This document shows, one piece after another, positions 18,875 through 27,016 of a stretch of 64,000 nucleotides of DNA. Every line of letters begins with the position of its first letter. The first letter of the stretch is position 1. The notes under the pieces were generated by a model. The model was not told where the DNA came from. It was given only the letters and a program-made list of their open reading frames with translations, and did not search any database. Made by a program: the position numbers and the translations under genes. Source of the stretch: Alistipes sp. (GTDB taxonomy: Bacteria > Bacteroidota > Bacteroidia > Bacteroidales > Rikenellaceae); the NCBI GenBank assembly GCA_020026415.1, contig JAHHQL010000003.1, positions 62,001-126,000 on the forward strand, in the 5' to 3' direction.

Positions 18875-19479
18875 AACATTGCGCCCTCCCCGGCTTGCTG
18901 TTGTTTGGTCTTGACGATCTTCTGGGCGGATTTCGAAAGGTTCTCCTCATCCTCCATGAAGCGTTTGATTTTACGTATGGCGTCCTCGTATCCGGGTATC
19001 TGAACCTTTTCATACAAGTTCACCTTCTGAGTGGTCTTTCGGCGGGCGTGGTCCAAGAGTTCCATCTTGCGCTCGTAAACGGCATGTTCGATCCCGAGGC
19101 GTGCCAAACGCTTCAACAGATCGACACCGTCTGCGAACCACACCGGCGAGGAAAAGAGATCATAGGGCTTTTCATCGAACTTCACATCCTCCAGAACCGG
19201 AGTGCGGACACCCGCAATCTTTTGAACCGAAAGTTCGACATCGGCAATGCGCACCAGATCACAATCAAACTCTCCCCATAACGACACCATGTAGTCGTAC
19301 TCGGCCTTCAAGCGGCCGAGCCGTTCCACAAAGTCGTTTGCGGAGTCCTTCGCCTTCTTCACCTCGGAGCGCAGAGCCGACTCCTTACTCTTGATGGTAG
19401 GGAGTGCCTTCTGGCGCATTTTAAGTTGTTTGCCGAGTTCGCCGAGCGAAGTCTTGTTGTATTGGAATTTGATTGCCAT
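18871..19479 (-). CDS. ntpD: V-type ATPase subunit D (central shaft)
   Basis: Central rotor shaft of 202 residues. The N-terminus (IKFQYNKTSLGELGKQL) and the C-terminal helix form the long antiparallel coiled coil of subunit D, with basic and heptad-rich composition at both ends and a middle segment of about 100 residues. It lies 6 bp after subunit B and overlaps subunit I, consistent with fixed stoichiometry by translational coupling. No separate subunit F, the usual shaft partner, is seen in this operon. Confidence 0.93.
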   Translation of the reverse strand: MAIKFQYNKTSLGELGKQLKMRQKALPTIKSKESALRSEVKKAKDSANDFVERLGRLKAEYDYMVSLWGEFDCDLVRIADVELSVQKIAGVRTPVLEDVKFDEKPYDLFSSPVWFADGVDLLKRLARLGIEHAVYERKMELLDHARRKTTQKVNLYEKVQIPGYEDAIRKIKRFMEDEENLSKSAQKIVKTKQQQAGEGAML

Positions 19480-19485
19480 AAGTCC

Positions 19486-20808
19486 TTATGCTGCTTTCCA
19501 GTATTTCTTGATGAGTTCTGCCTTGATGGCAACCTCCTCCTTCGAGAAGTATTTGCCGAAGAGCGTCCATGCCGTATCCAACATCTCGGTGATGCCGATA
19601 TTGACATTGATCGCAAGCAGTTTTTCCGAATAATCGTGGGCAAACTTCAGGCAGCGTTCGTCGTAATCCGACAAATCGAAACCGTTCTCCAACTTGGTCT
19701 TGGCGTTGGCGGCATCGGCATACAGACGGACACAGGCGTTCATCACCTGCGGGTGATCCTCACGTGTCTTCTTGCCGATTACAAGTTGTTTCAGACGCGA
19801 CAGCGATCGGAACGGATCAACGATTACCTTACCCGTATCGGAGTCGTTACGCAGGAACAACTGACCCTCGGTGATGTAACCCGTGTTATCGGGGATGGCA
19901 TGCGTAATATCACCACCCGACAGCGTCGTCACGGCGATGATCGTGATCGAACCGCCGTTAGGCAACTGCACGGCCTTCTCGTAGATCTTCGCCAAGTCCG
20001 AATAGAGCGAACCGGGCATCGAGTCCTTCGAGGGGATCTGGTCCATACGGTTCGACACGATGGCCAGAGCATCGGCATACAGCGTCATGTCGGTCAGCAG
20101 CACCAGCACCTTCTCGCCCTTATCCACGGCGAAGTACTCGGCGGCGGTCAGTGCCATATCGGGAACCAGCAGTCGCTCCACGGGAGGATTCTCCGTAGTG
20201 TTCACGAACGATACGATACGGTCCAGTGCTCCGGCGTTCTCGAATACCGATTTAAAGTAGAGGAAGTCGTCGTTCGTAAGACCCATACCGCCGAGAATGA
20301 TCTTGTCGGCCTTGGCACGCAGTGCCACATTGGCCATCACGGCGTTATAGGGCTGGTCGGGGTCGGCGAAGAACGGGATCTTCTGCCCCGTCACGATCGT
20401 GTTGTTCAAGTCGATACCTGCAATACCCGTGGCGATCAGCTCCGAAGGTTGCAGACGGCGGAACGGGTTCACCGTAGGACCGCCGATCTCGCGTGCCTCA
20501 CCCTCGATCATCTCACCGCCCTCGAGCGGCTCACCGTATGCGTTGAAGAAACGGCCTGCGAGGTTGTCCGAAACACGCAATTTGGGAGGCTCGCCGTGGA
20601 AAATCACTTCCGAGTCGGTGGCAATACCCTCCGTTCCGGCGAATACCTGAAGGGTGACGTTCTCACCCATGATCTTCACCACCTGCGCCAGTTTACCGCC
20701 TACCGTGGCCAGTTCGTCGTTGCCGACACCCTGAGCGCGCAACGTGACGGTTGCCTTGGTGATGTTGTCAATCTTCGTATATATCTTTTGAAATGCTCGT
20801 GTTGTCAT
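19486..20808 (-). CDS. ntpB: V-type ATPase subunit B (non-catalytic nucleotide-site subunit)
   Basis: Regulatory subunit of the V1 hexamer, 440 residues. It has the N-terminal beta-barrel (TVTLRAQGVGNDELATVGG), the central fold with TGIAGIDLNNTIVTGQKIPFF in place of a Walker A, and the helical C-terminal domain. The motif PSKDSMPGSLYSDLA is typical of B subunits. Only 9 bp separate it from subunit A and 6 bp from subunit D. Confidence 0.95.
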   Translation of the reverse strand: MTTRAFQKIYTKIDNITKATVTLRAQGVGNDELATVGGKLAQVVKIMGENVTLQVFAGTEGIATDSEVIFHGEPPKLRVSDNLAGRFFNAYGEPLEGGEMIEGEAREIGGPTVNPFRRLQPSELIATGIAGIDLNNTIVTGQKIPFFADPDQPYNAVMANVALRAKADKIILGGMGLTNDDFLYFKSVFENAGALDRIVSFVNTTENPPVERLLVPDMALTAAEYFAVDKGEKVLVLLTDMTLYADALAIVSNRMDQIPSKDSMPGSLYSDLAKIYEKAVQLPNGGSITIIAVTTLSGGDITHAIPDNTGYITEGQLFLRNDSDTGKVIVDPFRSLSRLKQLVIGKKTREDHPQVMNACVRLYADAANAKTKLENGFDLSDYDERCLKFAHDYSEKLLAINVNIGITEMLDTAWTLFGKYFSKEEVAIKAELIKKYWKAA

Positions 20809-20817
20809 TTTTTTCTT

Positions 20818-22572
20818 CTATTTCAATTTTTCACTCACATACTCATCAATCTGCTTGCGGTAGTTCTCAAACTCCTCGGACTGATAAACCGTGTAGTTCA
20901 TCTGACGGAACAGGTTGATCAGACCCTTGAAGAATTGCGAGCACTCCTCGAAGTCGGCAAATCCGAAGTCCATGTTACAGATCTCCAGAACACGCTTGTA
21001 CATCATCTTCTGACGCTCCATCGGGCAGTTGGCGTCGATCTCGTCGAAAGCGTCCTGCTGAAGAATAACGAAGTCCAGAAGTTCCGATTTCCAGAAGCGT
21101 TCGTGGTACTCGACGGGTACACCGTCATCACCCAAGATGTTGATCTGGTCGTTGGCCTCCTTACCGCGCTGTACGATCGTCTTGCCCTGAAGTACGAGAT
21201 CCACCCAGTTCTTCTCGACATGCTCGTCGAGGTATTCGCGGATTTCGGGGTATTCCAGATATTTCGAATACGACTCCAGAGGGTCGATTGCGGGGTAACG
21301 CTTCGAGTCGGCACGACCCTGCGAAAGTGCATAGAAGCAACGTGCGGCCTTCTTCGTCGATTCGGTCACGGGCTCCTTGAGGTTACCACCCGCAGGCGAT
21401 ACCGTACCGAGGAACGTCACGGAACCCGACTCGCCGTTATACAATTTAACCAGACCGGCACGGGCATAGAAGTTTGAAATGATTGCCGAAAGGTCCATCG
21501 GGAAGGCATCCTGACCGGGAAGTTCCTCCAGACGGTTCGACATCTCACGCAGAGCCTGTGCCCAGCGCGACGTCGAGTCGGCCATTACCAACACCTTCAG
21601 ACCCATCGAGCGGTAGTACTCGCCGATGGTCATACCCGTATAAACCGAAGCCTCACGGGCGGCAACAGGCATGTTCGACGTGTTGCAGATGATGATCGTA
21701 CGCTCCATGAGTTTGTGTCCCGTACGCGGGTCGATCAGTTCGGGGAACTCCTTGAAGATCTCCACCACCTCGTTGGCACGCTCACCGCACGCAACGATGA
21801 TGATCACATCGGCCTCTGCCTGTTTTGAAATGGCATGCTGAAGCACCGTCTTGCCGGCACCGAACGGGCCCGGAATGAATCCCGTACCACCCTCGGCCAT
21901 CGGGTTGAAGGTGTCGATGGGGCGCACACCCGTCTCCAAGACACGTGCCGGACGCGGTTTCTCGGTATAGCAGCGGATGGCCTGTTTTACCGGCCACTTC
22001 TGAACCATCGTGATGTCGTGATCCTTGCCCTCGCCATCCGTAATGACGGCAATGGTGTCGGTCACCTTATATTTACCGGCCTTGGCAACGCTCTTTACCA
22101 CGTAGTTGTCGGTCATGACGAACGGAACCATGATCTTGTGCATGACCCACTGCTCCTTGACCTCACCCAGCCATGAGGCTGCACTCACCTTGTCTCCGGC
22201 CTTGGCCAGCGGCGTAAAGTCCCATTCCTTGTTGAAATCGAGCGGATCGGTGATCGAACCGCGGGCGATGAACAGACCGTCCATCTTCTCCAGATCGTTT
22301 TGCAGACCGTCGTAGTTGCGCGACAGCAGACCCGGAGCCAGCGTGGCCTCCAGCATGTGACCCTCAAACTCGACCTTGTCGCCGATCTTCAGACCACGGG
22401 TACTGTCAAAAACTTGGACATAGGCATTCTCACCTATGACCTTGATGACCTCGGCCATCATTTTGGTATCTCCCGTATATACATAACAGATCTCGTTCTG
22501 ACCCACGGCACCGTCGGTCTTTACGATGACGATGTTGGAAATGATACCATTTACTCGTCCTGTAGTTTTCAT
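20818..22572 (-). CDS. ntpA: V-type ATPase catalytic subunit A
   Basis: Catalytic ATP-hydrolysing or -synthesising subunit, 584 residues, the usual length. Walker A GPFGAGKT is at 235-242 and the catalytic glutamate lies in GERANE (about 263-268). The family-specific non-homologous insertion of A subunits lies at about 120-190. The operon order E-DUF2764-A-B-D-I-K is that of Bacteroidota V-ATPases. Confidence 0.96.
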   Translation of the reverse strand: MKTTGRVNGIISNIVIVKTDGAVGQNEICYVYTGDTKMMAEVIKVIGENAYVQVFDSTRGLKIGDKVEFEGHMLEATLAPGLLSRNYDGLQNDLEKMDGLFIARGSITDPLDFNKEWDFTPLAKAGDKVSAASWLGEVKEQWVMHKIMVPFVMTDNYVVKSVAKAGKYKVTDTIAVITDGEGKDHDITMVQKWPVKQAIRCYTEKPRPARVLETGVRPIDTFNPMAEGGTGFIPGPFGAGKTVLQHAISKQAEADVIIIVACGERANEVVEIFKEFPELIDPRTGHKLMERTIIICNTSNMPVAAREASVYTGMTIGEYYRSMGLKVLVMADSTSRWAQALREMSNRLEELPGQDAFPMDLSAIISNFYARAGLVKLYNGESGSVTFLGTVSPAGGNLKEPVTESTKKAARCFYALSQGRADSKRYPAIDPLESYSKYLEYPEIREYLDEHVEKNWVDLVLQGKTIVQRGKEANDQINILGDDGVPVEYHERFWKSELLDFVILQQDAFDEIDANCPMERQKMMYKRVLEICNMDFGFADFEECSQFFKGLINLFRQMNYTVYQSEEFENYRKQIDEYVSEKLK

Positions 22573-22606
22573 TTAAGTCTATTTGGTTTTTCGTTTTTCC
22601 TAAAGT

Positions 22607-23455
22607 TTACTCCTCGGCATCCATATTGCGGTCGATGGCCTTGCGTCCGTCGAGTTCGGCCAGAAGGCGGTCGAACATCTCGCGTCCGCGACGCGCGTCG
22701 AGTTGCGTCCAGCGCGCCACGATGTGAATGCGCACCAGATACGAAAGTATGGCGTCGATGTTGAAATAGTCGAATGTCGAGAGTTCCGAAGCCTCGTTCC
22801 AACGGATCATGTCGATCTTATGCTCCTTCTCGACCATATTCTCCTCGTCATTGACCGCTGCAATCACAGCGTCGATATAGGGAAGTTCGCCCCTCAGACC
22901 GAAGTCTGCGGCCGAACTGCGTTTGAGTTGCTCGACAACGTCGCCCGCGCCCACCGTGACCTCCTCGATCGGGCGGTTGATCGTGCGTGCCGTGACGGCC
23001 GCCGACACATTGCGCAGAGTACGGTCAAATTCCGACCATGCTTTCAGGAAACGGCCTCCCTGCTGACGGCACAAACCGTAGTAGGCGGCAAAGAGTTCCG
23101 ATTCGAACCGGTGGTTTACGTCGATCTGCTCGGCCTCCTCGCTTTCGGGATCCTGATAAGCCCTGATTACGCGGGCGATGGGATCGGCCAGAAGTTTCGG
23201 ATTCTTCAACTCCTCCGACAACTGCTCCCGGCTGAAATTTCCCAACGGATTGCACACCGTACGACCGGCACGCAACGCCGCGATATTTTCGCAGTCGTAG
23301 TAGCCCTTCAGCAAGTGCACCTGACGGGCATCGGCATCCGACACTTCTCCGAGGATCTCCTCCGTGACAGCATCGACATCGAAGCCCTTGGTGTCTCCGT
23401 CGAGTGCATACTCGCGGAAACCGGCTACCAGACAATAATAATTGTTTTCAAACAT
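22607..23455 (-). CDS. DUF2764 protein of V-ATPase operon (probable subunit C-like)
   Basis: Protein of 282 residues, cytoplasmic, mainly helical and acidic, without signal peptide. It starts MFENNYYCLVAGFREYAL and keeps conserved aromatic and charged blocks such as HRFESELFAAYYGLC and NPLGNFSREQL. DUF2764 genes occur inside V-ATPase operons. With no other subunit C (the funnel joining shaft and ring) in this operon, it is the best candidate for that role; this is inference. It sits between subunits E and A. Confidence 0.8.
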   Translation of the reverse strand: MFENNYYCLVAGFREYALDGDTKGFDVDAVTEEILGEVSDADARQVHLLKGYYDCENIAALRAGRTVCNPLGNFSREQLSEELKNPKLLADPIARVIRAYQDPESEEAEQIDVNHRFESELFAAYYGLCRQQGGRFLKAWSEFDRTLRNVSAAVTARTINRPIEEVTVGAGDVVEQLKRSSAADFGLRGELPYIDAVIAAVNDEENMVEKEHKIDMIRWNEASELSTFDYFNIDAILSYLVRIHIVARWTQLDARRGREMFDRLLAELDGRKAIDRNMDAEE

Positions 23456-23474
23456 GGCGTACCCGACTTAGGGA

Positions 23475-24089
23475 TCAGTCCCTGAACAACATTTTGGCCA
23501 CACGCTCGCGCAAATACTCGCACATGAGTGCCTCCAGATCGGCATCCGAGAACGAGATGTAGTAACCGCCGTTCTTGGGAGCCACTTTGAAGCCCGATTT
23601 CACCTCCTTCGAGAAACCGACCTCGACACCTGCCGCAAGCAGATCCCCGGCACACTTCTGAAATTCGTCGTTGAGTTTATCCTGCTGCTTTTCGGGCAGC
23701 AATGCCTTCAACTCGACCTTGGCGGCATCGGCACCGTTCCAATTCTTGGCAACGCTGACAAGCATCTCCTTGATGAACTGGGGATCCATGCCTGCCTCTC
23801 TGACGCCTTTATCCGTCGCACGCGCAACGATCAGCTGTTCGATCTCCGACTTGATCTTGGCTACGGCCTGCTTGCCGGCCAGTGCGATCTCGGTCATGGT
23901 GTTTTTTGCCACATCCTCGGCCTTGACTTCGGCCTTGCGCAGAATCTCGTCTGCTTCGGCCTGTGCATCGGCCACGATCTTGCGCGCCTCCTCTTTGGCA
24001 TCAGCCACAAGCGTTTCGGCTTCGGCACGACCCTTTTCCAATCCCTCGTCGTAGAGTTTTTGGGTCAATTGTTGAAGTTTATTTTCCAT
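23475..24089 (-). CDS. ntpE: V-type ATPase subunit E (peripheral stalk)
   Basis: Peripheral-stalk subunit of 204 residues from the ATG at 24089. The frame is open further upstream, but those residues are not conserved and overlap the promoter, and MENKLQQLTQKLYDEGL is the natural start. The N-terminal half is an alanine/glutamate-rich coiled coil (EAETLVADAKEEARKIV). The C-terminal globular domain ends with the stator contact (ADLEALMCEYLRERVA). First gene of the operon. A separate G/H stalk partner is not evident. Confidence 0.88.
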   Translation of the reverse strand: MENKLQQLTQKLYDEGLEKGRAEAETLVADAKEEARKIVADAQAEADEILRKAEVKAEDVAKNTMTEIALAGKQAVAKIKSEIEQLIVARATDKGVREAGMDPQFIKEMLVSVAKNWNGADAAKVELKALLPEKQQDKLNDEFQKCAGDLLAAGVEVGFSKEVKSGFKVAPKNGGYYISFSDADLEALMCEYLRERVAKMLFRD

Positions 24090-24128
24090 AGTTATATAAG
24101 TTTTGATTACGATTCGTTCTTGCGTACA

Positions 24129-24136
24129 CAAATATA
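24129..24136 (-). promoter_or_regulatory. Putative promoter of the V-ATPase operon
   Basis: On the minus strand TATATTTG matches the -7 consensus about 40 nt upstream of the subunit E start. The -33 region is only T-rich. Confidence 0.55.
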
Positions 24137-24330
24137 TAAAAATTTCTCGAAAAATAGCATAATACGATTTCTTTTTCTTCGTTTTTAAAGAATAAGCCGA
24201 TATTCGGACACCGACGGCAGGGCATCTTTTAAAATCCTTAAAAAACCGTATTGCCCCACGGCATTCCCACTCCCCGACCGGCTCTTTCAATTGAAATAAA
24301 ACGTACTTCCGAGGGAGTTTATTCTACAAA

Positions 24331-24368
24331 AAACACACGAAGAGCGTTCCTTTTCGGAACGCTCTTCG
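24331..24368 (-). terminator. Intrinsic terminator after the DUF4301 gene
   Basis: GAAGAGCGTTCC and GGAACGCTCTTC (24339-24350 and 24356-24367) form a hairpin directly behind the TAG stop. The minus-strand RNA continues into a U-rich stretch. Confidence 0.85.
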
Positions 24369-25835
24369 CTAATTTGTCTTCTCTTGCAATCTTTGCTGAT
24401 GCTGTTCGCGGAGCAGATCCTGCACCACTTTCACGGGCGAGAAGGTCGTGACGGGGACATCGACAAAGACCGTGTTCCAGCGTGCCATCGCGCCGTTCCA
24501 CAATCCGGGCAACTCCTGTGCACGCAGATCGCGGCCGCCGCTCGACTTCCGGGAAATAAAGCCCGTACGGGGATCGACATATTTCTTCAAATCGAATTTC
24601 CGCCCCTTGTAATCGCGCATGCCGCACACCAGATCGACGGGATTGAAGTGCGTGGCGGATTTCATCAGCGGGAGATCCTTTTCCGCAATCTGGCTCGACT
24701 CGGCAATCTGAAGCGACCGGGTACCGTCGTCGTTTCCGACCCAGAAAGGACCTCCGCCCGGTTCGCCCTCGTTGCGTACCATACCGCAGACACGGATCGG
24801 ACGGTCGAGGATCGAGCGCAACAGTGTGCCGTCCCATTCGGAGGGAAGTTCCACGCAGAGCAACTCTCCGACAAAGCGGGCGATTGCTTCGAGATCGGCC
24901 GTGCCTTCGTCCATTTGTTTTATATAGGTAAAAATCCGTTGCTGCAAATCGAGCAGAACTCCGCCCAAGAGTTTTTTATAAAGTACAGTATCGGCGCGGC
25001 GCGAATCGGTCGTCACATTGTCGATGTTCTTGACGAACACCACATCGGCATCAATCTCCGAGAGTTTGGCGATCAGTGCGCCATGGCCTGCGGGACGGAA
25101 CAACAGAGAGCCGTCCTCCCGGCGGAAGGGCGTATTGTCGGGATTGACGGCGATGGTGTCGGTCGCGGGTTTCTGCACCGAGAACGACACCTCGTAGCGC
25201 ACGCCGAACTTCTGTTCGTAGTGCGGGATTTTTTCTCCGAGCAGGCTTTTGAAGCCGTCCTTATGCTCCTGCGAGACGGTGAAATGGATGCGCACGACAC
25301 CTTTCGACGATGCGTAAGCCGCCCCCTCGACCAGATGTTCCTCAACCGCTTTGCGCACACCGTCCTCATAGGCATGGAAGGTCACAAGACCCTTGGGTTT
25401 TGATCCGTAGGCCAGTCCGCGGCTGACGATATACTCCACAATCGTGCGGTCGTCGGCATCCTTCGGGAGGATTTTTTCGAGTTCGGGGTAGAATGCGAAT
25501 TTACGGATGTTTCCGAGAAGAAGATCAATGCCCTTGCTCCTCACGCCCTCATTGACGAAGGCAAAGAGTTCTTTGAACATACGTGTGGCGGCACCCGATG
25601 CAGGTACGAATTTCACGATCTTCAGCCGATCGGCACTCTTTTCGTAGAGCGATTTCAGGCGGTCGCGCTCCGTTGCATCAAGAATGCGGATGCCGTCGCG
25701 GGGCGATGCCGCCCGCACCACCGGAAGCGGAGGAAATCCCCTCCGGAAATTTTCGAGTTGTGTTTCGACTTCGGGCAGCGTCAGCCCGTGCCGCTCGATC
25801 TGTTGCAGATCCTTTTCGGAAAACATGGCTTTCAT
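24369..25835 (-). CDS. DUF4301 family protein, nucleotidyltransferase-like
   Basis: Cytoplasmic protein of 488 residues without signal peptide or membrane segment. Two blocks recall GT-A nucleotidyltransferases such as UDP-sugar pyrophosphorylases: FVPASGAATRMFKEL at about 75-90 (compare the GxGTRM nucleotide loop), and FRPAGHGALIAKLSEID with VFVKNIDNVTT at about 245-275 (compare the GHG and DN motifs). The C-terminal region contains GGPFWVGNDDG. The fold assignment is from pattern only; substrate and product are unknown. It is divergent from murB and has its own terminator. Confidence 0.75.
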   Translation of the reverse strand: MKAMFSEKDLQQIERHGLTLPEVETQLENFRRGFPPLPVVRAASPRDGIRILDATERDRLKSLYEKSADRLKIVKFVPASGAATRMFKELFAFVNEGVRSKGIDLLLGNIRKFAFYPELEKILPKDADDRTIVEYIVSRGLAYGSKPKGLVTFHAYEDGVRKAVEEHLVEGAAYASSKGVVRIHFTVSQEHKDGFKSLLGEKIPHYEQKFGVRYEVSFSVQKPATDTIAVNPDNTPFRREDGSLLFRPAGHGALIAKLSEIDADVVFVKNIDNVTTDSRRADTVLYKKLLGGVLLDLQQRIFTYIKQMDEGTADLEAIARFVGELLCVELPSEWDGTLLRSILDRPIRVCGMVRNEGEPGGGPFWVGNDDGTRSLQIAESSQIAEKDLPLMKSATHFNPVDLVCGMRDYKGRKFDLKKYVDPRTGFISRKSSGGRDLRAQELPGLWNGAMARWNTVFVDVPVTTFSPVKVVQDLLREQHQQRLQEKTN

Positions 25836-25897
25836 TTTTAGCAGGGTTCAGATTCAGTCTCTTTCGGCGGAAGTTACCTCCGCAAAAAGGGGGATGC

Positions 25898-25964
25898 CGG
25901 GTGCGGATCAAAGGATTCGACCCGAGGACGGTGTGCCTCGAAGGGCAGATAATTCCGCCACCCG
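25898..25964. other. Structured tRNA-like or double-stem element between DUF4301 gene and murB
   Basis: CGGGTGCGG (25898-25906) can pair with CCGCCACCCG (25955-25964) apart from one bulge. Inside, CCCGAGG pairs with CCTCG and GGG around an 8-nt loop. The minus-strand reading (GGTGGCGGAATT, then GGGTCGAATCC) resembles D- and T-arm sequence of a tRNA but gives no proper anticodon loop. It may be a decayed tRNA or a transcribed structure; the strand is not settled. Confidence 0.35.
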
Positions 25965-25987
25965 ATTCAAAGTTAATAAATTTATTC

Positions 25988-25995
25988 TAACTTTG
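25988..25995 (+). promoter_or_regulatory. murB promoter, near-leaderless
   Basis: TAACTTTG ends only 7 bp before the murB ATG, so transcription should begin at or within a few bases of the start codon. No good -33 box is seen. Confidence 0.55.
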
Positions 25996-26002
25996 CATTA
26001 TC

Positions 26003-27013
26003 ATGATCAGAGAATTTCACAACATCAATCTGAGTCGGCGCAACAGTTTCGGTGTCGATCAGACGGCTCATCGGCTCATCGAGTTCGATTCGGAAGAGGA
26101 TCTCAGACAGATCTTCGGAAACGGCGCACCGTCCCGGTGGATGGTATTAAGCGGAGGAAACAACATCCTCTTCACGCGCGACTACGAGGGTTTGCTCCTC
26201 ACGCCCGTTGCCCACCAGATCCGCATCAGGGAGGATCGGGGCGAAGAGGTCATCGTGAAGGTCGATGCGGGTGTCGAGTGGGACGATCTGGTCGAATGGG
26301 CCGTTGCGCACGATTTGTGGGGGGTGGAGAATCTTTCGCTCATCCCCGGCAAGGCGGGAGCCGCTCCCGTACAGAACATCGGAGCCTACGGCGCGGAGGC
26401 CTCACAGGTCATCCGCCGGGTACGCGTGTTCCTTACGGACGCGTGTCGCATGGTCGAAATTGAGGCCGAGAAATGTCATTTCGGTTACCGCGAGAGCATC
26501 TTCAAGCACGAACTCCGCGGACGGGCGATCATCACCTCCATCGAAATCGCCCTGCACCGCACGCCTACGCCCCACTTGGATTACGGCGATGTGCGTCGTG
26601 AGGTCGAAAGTCGCGGTGGCGAAACCCTGCGCAACATCCGCGATGCGATCTGCGCAATCCGTCACTCGAAATTACCCGATCCCGCCACGACGGGCAATGC
26701 AGGCAGTTTCTTCAAGAACCCGATCGTAAGCGCAGAGCGTGCCGAGGAACTCAAGCGCGAGTTTCCCGATATGCCCGTTTACCCGACCCCCGTCGAGGGA
26801 CAGGTCAAGTTGGCAGCCGGCTGGCTGATCGACCAGACGGGACTCAAGGGCTGTCACGAGGGACGTGTCGGCATACACCATCGTCAGGCACTGGTACTGA
26901 TCAATTTAGGCGGTGCGACGGGTGGCGAGGTCATCCGTTTTGCACACTCCGTTCAAGAAAAAGTAAAAGCACGTTTCGGGATCGCAATCGACACCGAAGT
27001 CAATATTATATAG
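26003..27013 (+). CDS. murB: UDP-N-acetylenolpyruvoylglucosamine reductase
   Basis: FAD enzyme that reduces UDP-GlcNAc-enolpyruvate to UDP-MurNAc in peptidoglycan synthesis. The 336 residues match the E. coli-type (class I) MurB length. The FAD-binding segment (LSGGNNILFTRDYEG) is followed by GAAPVQNIGAYGAE and the active-site regions FGYRESIFK and NAGSFFKNP. The C-terminal domain ends with the substrate-binding WLIDQTGLKG and a conserved NLGGAT. It heads a compact run with tilS (3-bp gap) and holA. Confidence 0.96.
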   Translation: MIREFHNINLSRRNSFGVDQTAHRLIEFDSEEDLRQIFGNGAPSRWMVLSGGNNILFTRDYEGLLLTPVAHQIRIREDRGEEVIVKVDAGVEWDDLVEWAVAHDLWGVENLSLIPGKAGAAPVQNIGAYGAEASQVIRRVRVFLTDACRMVEIEAEKCHFGYRESIFKHELRGRAIITSIEIALHRTPTPHLDYGDVRREVESRGGETLRNIRDAICAIRHSKLPDPATTGNAGSFFKNPIVSAERAEELKREFPDMPVYPTPVEGQVKLAAGWLIDQTGLKGCHEGRVGIHHRQALVLINLGGATGGEVIRFAHSVQEKVKARFGIAIDTEVNII

Positions 27014-27016
27014 ACC

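Noticed and set aside
17135..19003. Plus-strand open frame of 622 codons across the V-ATPase genes
   Set aside because: It is antisense to subunits I and D, His/Arg/Gln-rich without domain signs, and the minus-strand genes are unmistakable.
19426..21477. Plus-strand open frame of 683 codons opposite V-ATPase A and B
   Set aside because: Antisense shadow of highly conserved ATPase genes; it arises from the codon bias of the real genes.
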